DNA from: Neobacillus mesonae
Lineage (GTDB): Bacteria; Bacillota; Bacilli; Bacillales; Cytobacillaceae
Direction of reading: 5' to 3'
Length of the DNA: 64,000 nt
Assembly (NCBI RefSeq): GCF_001636315.1
Contig: NZ_KV440949.1
Coordinates: 63,203-127,202, forward strand
The stretch's first letter is position 1, and each line of letters opens with the position of its first letter. A model generated the notes under the pieces. It saw only the letters and a program-made list of their open reading frames with translations, was not told where the DNA came from and did not search any database. Below are positions 59,407-64,000 of this stretch, in pieces. The position numbers were made by a program, and so were the translations under genes.

Positions 59407-59996
59407 GGTAACGTTGACTTCTTCTACGTTACATTACAGTCTTTCTTTTCGCTCTTTCGGTCACGTAGACCCCTTCTACGTTACCCTACTGCCTTTCTTT
59501 TCACTCTTTCAGTCACCTAGACCCCTTGTACGTTACCCTACTGCCTTTCTTTTCACCTCTTCGGTCACGTTGACCCTTTCTACGTTACCTTACATGCTTC
59601 CTTTTCATTCTTTTTGTCACGTAGACCCTTTCTACGTTACCCTACAGCCTGGCTTTTCACTCTTTCGGTCACGTAGACCCTTTCTACGTTACCCTACAGC
59701 CTGGCTTTTCACTCTTTCGGTCACGTAGACCCCTTCTACGTTACCCTAATGCCTTTCTTTTCACCTCTTCGGTCACGTAGACCCCTCCTATGTTACCCTA
59801 ATGCCTTTCTTTTCACCTCTTCGGTCACGTAGACCCCTTCTACGTTACCTACAACCTTTCTTTTCACCTTTTCGGTCACGTAGACATCCTCTACGTTACC
59901 TACAACCTTTCTTTTCACCTTTTCGGTCACATAGACATCCTCTACGTTACCCTGCAGCTTTCCATATTCCCATTAGGTCACGTAGGCTAGCTTTAC
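59407..59996. repeat. 52-bp tandem array, 12 units, each with a hairpin
   Basis: Units start with GGTCAC (or a variant) at 59407, 59459, 59511, 59563, 59615, 59667, 59719, 59771, 59823, 59873, 59925 and 59976. Each has GGTCACGTAG and CTACGTTACC facing each other around ACCCCTT (9 of 10 pairs), then a pyrimidine-rich linker ending CTTTTCACTCTTTC. Two units (59615-59718) are almost identical from CTACAGCC onward. Frames running through it carry no ribosome site and change with unit length. Confidence 0.95.
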
Positions 59997-60082
59997 GAAT
60001 GAATATTATTTCTTCACATTAATCGCACCTCTCCCGGTAAAAATAAGGATAATTACATAAATCCATTGCACGGGAGAGGTCC

Positions 60083-60832
60083 ATGGAAGAAAGAAAAAAT
60101 CGCGCAAAACTAAATATTACATACGCCCGTTTAAGACGAGCCAGATCTAGGGTCAAGCTTCCGCAAATTTCAGCTGAATCTATAAGTTTAGGGGCAATGC
60201 TTGCTTTAATTGGCGGTTTCTTGGATGCTTATACGTACGTCAGCCGGGACGGAGTTTTCGCTACATCCCAAACCGGAAACCTTGTTCTGCTTGGAATAGA
60301 ACTGGCCCATGGCCAATGGGACAAAGGATTAAAGCATATTCCCCCAATCCTTGCCTTTGTCATGGGAGTGATTGTTGCTGAGGGTTTAAAACATCCAATG
60401 ATTACAAGGATATTCCCCCATCCTGCTCGAACAGTTCTGCTCCTTGAAAGCATTGTCCTATTATTTGTTGGGTCATGGCCAATTGAGGTTCCAAATACAG
60501 TAGTAACCGTTACGATTGCCTTTGTCGCATCCGTACAGATTTCGTCCTTTCGTACCTTGGTAAAATGGCCATATAATTCAGCAATGGTAACCGGCAATTT
60601 ACGGACAGCCGCCGAAGCAGCCTATACCGCCTTCATCCTGCACGACCGCCAAGGAATCCTGAAATTTATCGATTTCGCAGCCATAATTGTTTCATTCCTA
60701 GCTGGAGCCTTAATCGGCGCATTATCAACCATCCATTTCGGCACAAAAGCCATCTGGCTCGCATCCGGAATCCTCCTCTGCGCCATGCTCGTCCTTCATG
60801 CCAATCCGAAAACCTTGCTAAATCGAGGATAG
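60083..60832 (+). CDS. YoaK-like DUF1275 membrane protein
   Basis: 249 residues with six or seven hydrophobic segments after a basic N-terminal tail of about 30 residues (RARSRVKLPQ). LALIGGFLDAYTYVSRDGVF, then ATSQTGNLVLLG is the DUF1275 mark, and YNSAMVTGNLRTAAEA the second half-motif, an internal repeat. Transporter-like, function unknown. GGGAGAGG stands 5 bases before ATG 60083. Confidence 0.9.
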   Translation: MEERKNRAKLNITYARLRRARSRVKLPQISAESISLGAMLALIGGFLDAYTYVSRDGVFATSQTGNLVLLGIELAHGQWDKGLKHIPPILAFVMGVIVAEGLKHPMITRIFPHPARTVLLLESIVLLFVGSWPIEVPNTVVTVTIAFVASVQISSFRTLVKWPYNSAMVTGNLRTAAEAAYTAFILHDRQGILKFIDFAAIIVSFLAGALIGALSTIHFGTKAIWLASGILLCAMLVLHANPKTLLNRG

Positions 60833-60837
60833 TAAAA

Positions 60838-60873
60838 GGCACCATGTGAATTTTTCACATGGTGCCTGACACC
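60838..60873. repeat. 45-bp palindrome, copy 13, overlapping the fdhD stop
   Basis: GGCACCATGTGAA to GGTGCCTGACACC; the left seven bases are missing. On the minus strand it encodes the last residues VSGTM and the TGA of fdhD. It also lies 6 bases after the stop of the YoaK-like gene. Confidence 0.95.
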
Positions 60874-61655
60874 AATACTCTCTCCTGATGGGTATATACG
60901 TTGAATCCATTGCCTCTGATGAAGCCGATGGCGGTGATGCCGAGTTCTTCCGCTAACCCAAGGGCGAGGTTGGTTGGGGCGGATTTGGAGAGGATGATGC
61001 CTACGCCAATTTTGGCGGCTTTCAATAATACCTCCGACGAAATCCGCCCGCTGAAGGCTATCAGCTTATCCTTTAGCGGAATCTGATGAATCAAACAATA
61101 GCCGAACAGTTTATCTAAGGCATTGTGCCGTCCGATATCTGTCCGTGCCACGACAATACCGTCTCTGGTGCATAAAGCCGCATTATGAACACCGCCCGTT
61201 TGCTGGAAATAGGATGAACCTTCTTGCATCTCGCCCATCAGCCGGCGGCATTGTTCCGGCGTAATCTTCAATTTACTCATCACCGTTTTGGCTGTTTTTA
61301 CATCATTTTGAAAATAAAACTGCCGGCCTTTCCCACAGCAGGAGCCGATAAACCGTTTGGAATGGAAATCTCGCATAACACAATGCTTACGTACCAAATC
61401 AACATAAGCGAATCCCCTGTCCCCATCAATATGCATTTCCTTAATATCATCGTAAACTCGGATCACACCTTCAGAGGCCAGAAATCCGACGACCAATTCT
61501 TTCAAATCGGAAGGACTGCAAACCATGGTCGCAAATTCCTCACCATCCAGCACAATCGTTAGTGCTGTTTCAACCGCAATATCATCCTCTTCCTCCACAA
61601 AATGCTGTCCGTCAAACCTAACAATACTTTGTGAAGTCGTAATTTCTTTTAACAA
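60855..61655 (-). CDS. fdhD: Formate dehydrogenase accessory sulfurtransferase FdhD
   Basis: Transfers sulfur from IscS-type desulfurase to the molybdenum cofactor of formate dehydrogenase. 266 residues; the cysteine loop is RFIGSCCGKGRQ (C106, C107), GGVHNAALC and RTDIGRHNALDKLFGYC are family marks, as are FSGRISSEVLLKAAKIG and FIRGNGFNVYTHQERV. The final five residues and the stop come from a repeat element, so the C terminus is probably altered. AAGGGGGCGGAAAGG precedes the start. Directly downstream of the YdeP/FdhF-type oxidoreductase gene, its likely client (14-base gap). Confidence 0.95.
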   Translation of the reverse strand: MLKEITTSQSIVRFDGQHFVEEEDDIAVETALTIVLDGEEFATMVCSPSDLKELVVGFLASEGVIRVYDDIKEMHIDGDRGFAYVDLVRKHCVMRDFHSKRFIGSCCGKGRQFYFQNDVKTAKTVMSKLKITPEQCRRLMGEMQEGSSYFQQTGGVHNAALCTRDGIVVARTDIGRHNALDKLFGYCLIHQIPLKDKLIAFSGRISSEVLLKAAKIGVGIILSKSAPTNLALGLAEELGITAIGFIRGNGFNVYTHQERVLVSGTM

Positions 61656-61669
61656 CCTTTCCGCCCCCT

Positions 61670-64000
61670 TTACCCCACTTCTGTTTCTAGCTCAGGAACC
61701 GGCTTTTCAAGATAGTCGGTATCTTTTCGCGCAAGGTAACGTTCTGCTTTTTCAACATAAACAGTAATATTGTAATCCGGGATTCCGGCATACTTTTCAT
61801 AACGGCCGCGCGGCAGCAGGAAATTCCCCTCTGGAAAGTGAACCTCGATATTCCCTTCAGCGATTTCCACGAATTTCGCTTTCCCTTGAAAAACACCAAA
61901 ACCGTTATACACCACGATTCCTTCCCCTTCAGCGATGCTCAGCCTATGCCCGTCTGCGGCATTCATCAATACATCATAGCGCCCTGCACCGTTTAATGGG
62001 TCGACCTCATGGTATACCATGGAATTAAACTGCTTTCCGCGCCGGCTCGTAACGATAAATTGTTCCGGTTTTTTGTTTAAATCAGGAATCTCTACCGGGA
62101 TTAAACTACCTTTGCCGTCCACAGTCGGACAAATTCCATCCTCGCACAGCCAGGCTCCGCCCCACTGGAACACATCCCCTTGATTCTTCAAATGCTGAAT
62201 TCCGTCATAATCGGGATTGGCTTTTGCGATTTCCTCACGGATATCAAATCCGTCAGTAAACTCGACCATATGAGCTTCCTCCGGCTTAATCCGCTTAGCC
62301 AAATCAATATAAATCTTCCATTCTGCGCGCGCTTCTTCGATTCTGTTTTTATTCCCAGGAATCTCCGGTGAAAAATAAACCATCCGCTCTGTAGACGTAC
62401 TTATACCGCCGTCCTCCTGCTCATAGCGGGTTTTCGCCGGCAATACAATTACCGCTTCCTTGGCATCGACCAATGTGGAGGTGTTTAAAATAATATCCTG
62501 ATGGACCCGAATTTCAAGCTCCGCTAATGCCTCTTTGATGAAATCAGGATCAGGCATCGTTTCTAAAAAGTTGCCGCCGGATAAATAGTACAGCTTGATC
62601 TTTCGTTCGTGATCTTCGGGAAGAACAATGTTTTCCAGGGTTACCCCGACAATATCCCCCTGCCACTTCGGCAGTTCAAAGCCCCAAAGCTTTTCAATTC
62701 TATCAATCGTCTTCTCATCCCAGCCGCCGCCTGGTAAGACAAATGGGTCGGCGCCCATTTCTCCGCTTCCTTGCACACTTGAATGGCCGCGAAACGGCAT
62801 TAGCCCATTAAGCTTTCGTCCCAAATGGCCGCGAAGGAGGGCAAGATTGGCAACCTGTGAAATATTATCAGTGGCAAACGAATGCATCGTCAGCCCCAGC
62901 GCCCATGCATAGACTGCATTTTTGCTTTTGGCCAGGAGTTCCGCAAGTTCTATAATACGAGCCTTTGCTACCCCGGACGATTCAATGATCGCTTCCCAAG
63001 ATTGTTCCTGCACCTGTTTCTTTAACTTGTCATATCCATTGACATGCTTCCCAACGAATTCATGATTAATCGCAGAACCATGAGTCCTCTCTTCCATATC
63101 AAACCAATGCTTCATAATTCCGTGCATGAAGGCGATGTCGCCGCCGATGTTCACTTGGTAAAAATCATCAGCAATTTTTGTCCCGAAAAGCGCCGATTCA
63201 GGGTTGGACGGGATCCAATATTTGTCCATCGCCGGTTCGCGGTACGGGTTCACCACAATGATTTTGGTTCCCTTTTTCTTCGCCTCGAGCATATATTTGG
63301 ACGAAACCGGAGAGGAATTCGCCGCAACGCTGCCCCAAAACAATAAAACATCGGTGCCAATCCAGTCCAAATAATTACAGGTTGAGGCCCCGACACCAAT
63401 CGACCGCTTTAATGCCGTTTTACTTGGTGCATGGCAGATCCGGGCGGCATTATCAATGTGATTCGTTCCAAGAAAGCGGGCTACTTTGCCAGCAACATAG
63501 TAGCTTTCATTTGTAATCCCGCGGGCCGTCAGATAGAAAGCATATTGCTTTGGGTTCAGTTTTTTCATTTTCCCAGCAATCAGATCCATTGCTTCATCCC
63601 AAGCAATTCGGGAAAATTTCCGCTCCCCTTTGCGGCGGATTAACGGGTAAGGAATGCGTCCAAGCCTGCGCAGTTCCGTACTGTCATATTTACGGAGCTC
63701 ATCAATATCAGCGTGAAGGATTTCCGGTTTGATCGCCGGCATGGTGTTGAGTCTTAGCACATTCAGGCGGGTGGTGCAAACATGCGGGCCGGTTAACGTC
63801 TGATCATATAACCCTGATACACCAAGGGCACAGCCGTCGCAAACCCCCTTCGTGATAATATTTGCAGCATAGCCGAGATTATCTTTGTTGTCCCACACCA
63901 CTTTCATCGTATCGCGAATGTGCTTTGGCTTAATTTTTCCCAGCCCAAAAGGTATCGGACTTACCCAATGTTCCGGGGCAGGCTTCCATGATTTTTTCTG
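61670..64000 (-). CDS. FdhF/YdeP-type molybdopterin oxidoreductase (N terminus outside window)
   Basis: Molybdenum-cofactor enzyme related to formate dehydrogenase alpha chain. The frame is open to the right edge; before the internal ATG at 63907 it reads HWVSPIPFGLGKIKPKHIRD, so the true start is outside. GVCDGCALGVSG is the cluster-region motif of the YdeP branch (fewer cysteines than classical FdhA); FHxxHID-like GTNHIDNAARICHAPSKTAL and LRGHLGRKLNGLMPFRGHSS, VQGSGEMG follow, and the C-terminal molydop-binding domain ends near 61670. YdeP-type proteins are tied to acid or formate metabolism but substrates are uncertain. fdhD follows. Confidence 0.92.
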   Translation of the reverse strand, partial: QKKSWKPAPEHWVSPIPFGLGKIKPKHIRDTMKVVWDNKDNLGYAANIITKGVCDGCALGVSGLYDQTLTGPHVCTTRLNVLRLNTMPAIKPEILHADIDELRKYDSTELRRLGRIPYPLIRRKGERKFSRIAWDEAMDLIAGKMKKLNPKQYAFYLTARGITNESYYVAGKVARFLGTNHIDNAARICHAPSKTALKRSIGVGASTCNYLDWIGTDVLLFWGSVAANSSPVSSKYMLEAKKKGTKIIVVNPYREPAMDKYWIPSNPESALFGTKIADDFYQVNIGGDIAFMHGIMKHWFDMEERTHGSAINHEFVGKHVNGYDKLKKQVQEQSWEAIIESSGVAKARIIELAELLAKSKNAVYAWALGLTMHSFATDNISQVANLALLRGHLGRKLNGLMPFRGHSSVQGSGEMGADPFVLPGGGWDEKTIDRIEKLWGFELPKWQGDIVGVTLENIVLPEDHERKIKLYYLSGGNFLETMPDPDFIKEALAELEIRVHQDIILNTSTLVDAKEAVIVLPAKTRYEQEDGGISTSTERMVYFSPEIPGNKNRIEEARAEWKIYIDLAKRIKPEEAHMVEFTDGFDIREEIAKANPDYDGIQHLKNQGDVFQWGGAWLCEDGICPTVDGKGSLIPVEIPDLNKKPEQFIVTSRRGKQFNSMVYHEVDPLNGAGRYDVLMNAADGHRLSIAEGEGIVVYNGFGVFQGKAKFVEIAEGNIEVHFPEGNFLLPRGRYEKYAGIPDYNITVYVEKAERYLARKDTDYLEKPVPELETEVG

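Noticed and set aside
59378..60022. Overlapping frames through the 52-bp array with repeated peptides
   Set aside because: No ribosome site, the 52-base period is not a multiple of three so the peptide changes frame each unit, and indels (50-51-base units) break it. Treated as non-coding repeats.

Overview
The window looks like chromosomal DNA of a low-GC, probably spore-forming Bacillaceae (Bacillus/Neobacillus-like). The pointers are strong AGGAGG-type ribosome sites, lutABC, sdpR/sdpI, two preQ1-I riboswitches on queuosine genes, a T-box leader, a Fur-regulated basic protein and a PyrR-like leader. I saw no rRNA, tRNA, CRISPR array, intact transposase or prophage. It reads as a metabolic and regulatory region full of small non-coding repeats and gene relics.

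Layout. 1-8.5 kb: cut-off SDR plus TetR, an orphan solute-binding lipoprotein, lutABC with a divergent LysR gene, two clusters of 53-bp tandem repeats, and a NarL-type response regulator with what looks like a kinase stump. 8.5-13.2 kb: sulfide/persulfide oxidation operon (SQR, DUF1641, CstB-like), a complex leader with a small ORF before a CD3324-family gene, and a FusB-like EF-G-binding protein. 13.2-21.3 kb: prolyl 4-hydroxylase-like enzyme, then a leftward set (membrane peptide, class V aminotransferase, symporter, amidase, threonine dehydratase) facing two GntR genes, with a 27-bp perfect palindrome between. 21.3-31 kb: sdpRI, XRE/fabF pair, relic of phenylalanine 4-monooxygenase behind an intact T-box, a secreted-protein stump, a DUF347 membrane protein, an SDR relic, and AKR/MFS with divergent HxlR. 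31-40 kb: K+ channel, phosphatase, monooxygenase, an HPr-like protein with Tyr15 instead of His15, NAT, purU, DUF421, DUF3800, subtilisin-like protease.

40-47.3 kb: leftward set of HDAC-like amidohydrolase, aldehyde dehydrogenase, NCS1 and APC permeases and a SpuC-like aminotransferase, which fits breakdown of acetylated polyamines or similar amines. 47.5-53.5 kb: HpaB-like monooxygenase followed by a complete LIV-type ABC transporter. 53.7-58 kb: an MFS transporter whose leader carries two PyrR-box-like hairpins around a terminator, then queCDE and queF, each with its own preQ1-I riboswitch. 58-64 kb: BC1872-like protein, hemerythrin, a 12-unit array of 52-bp hairpin repeats, YoaK-like protein, fdhD, and a molybdopterin oxidoreductase cut by the right edge.

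A 45-bp palindrome (GGGTGTCAGGCACC, ATGTGAA, short centre, mirror half) occurs 13 times in full or nearly full form. Every copy lies at or just after the 3' end of at least one gene. One copy supplies the last codons and stop of fdhD, and one is split by a second, larger palindromic element.
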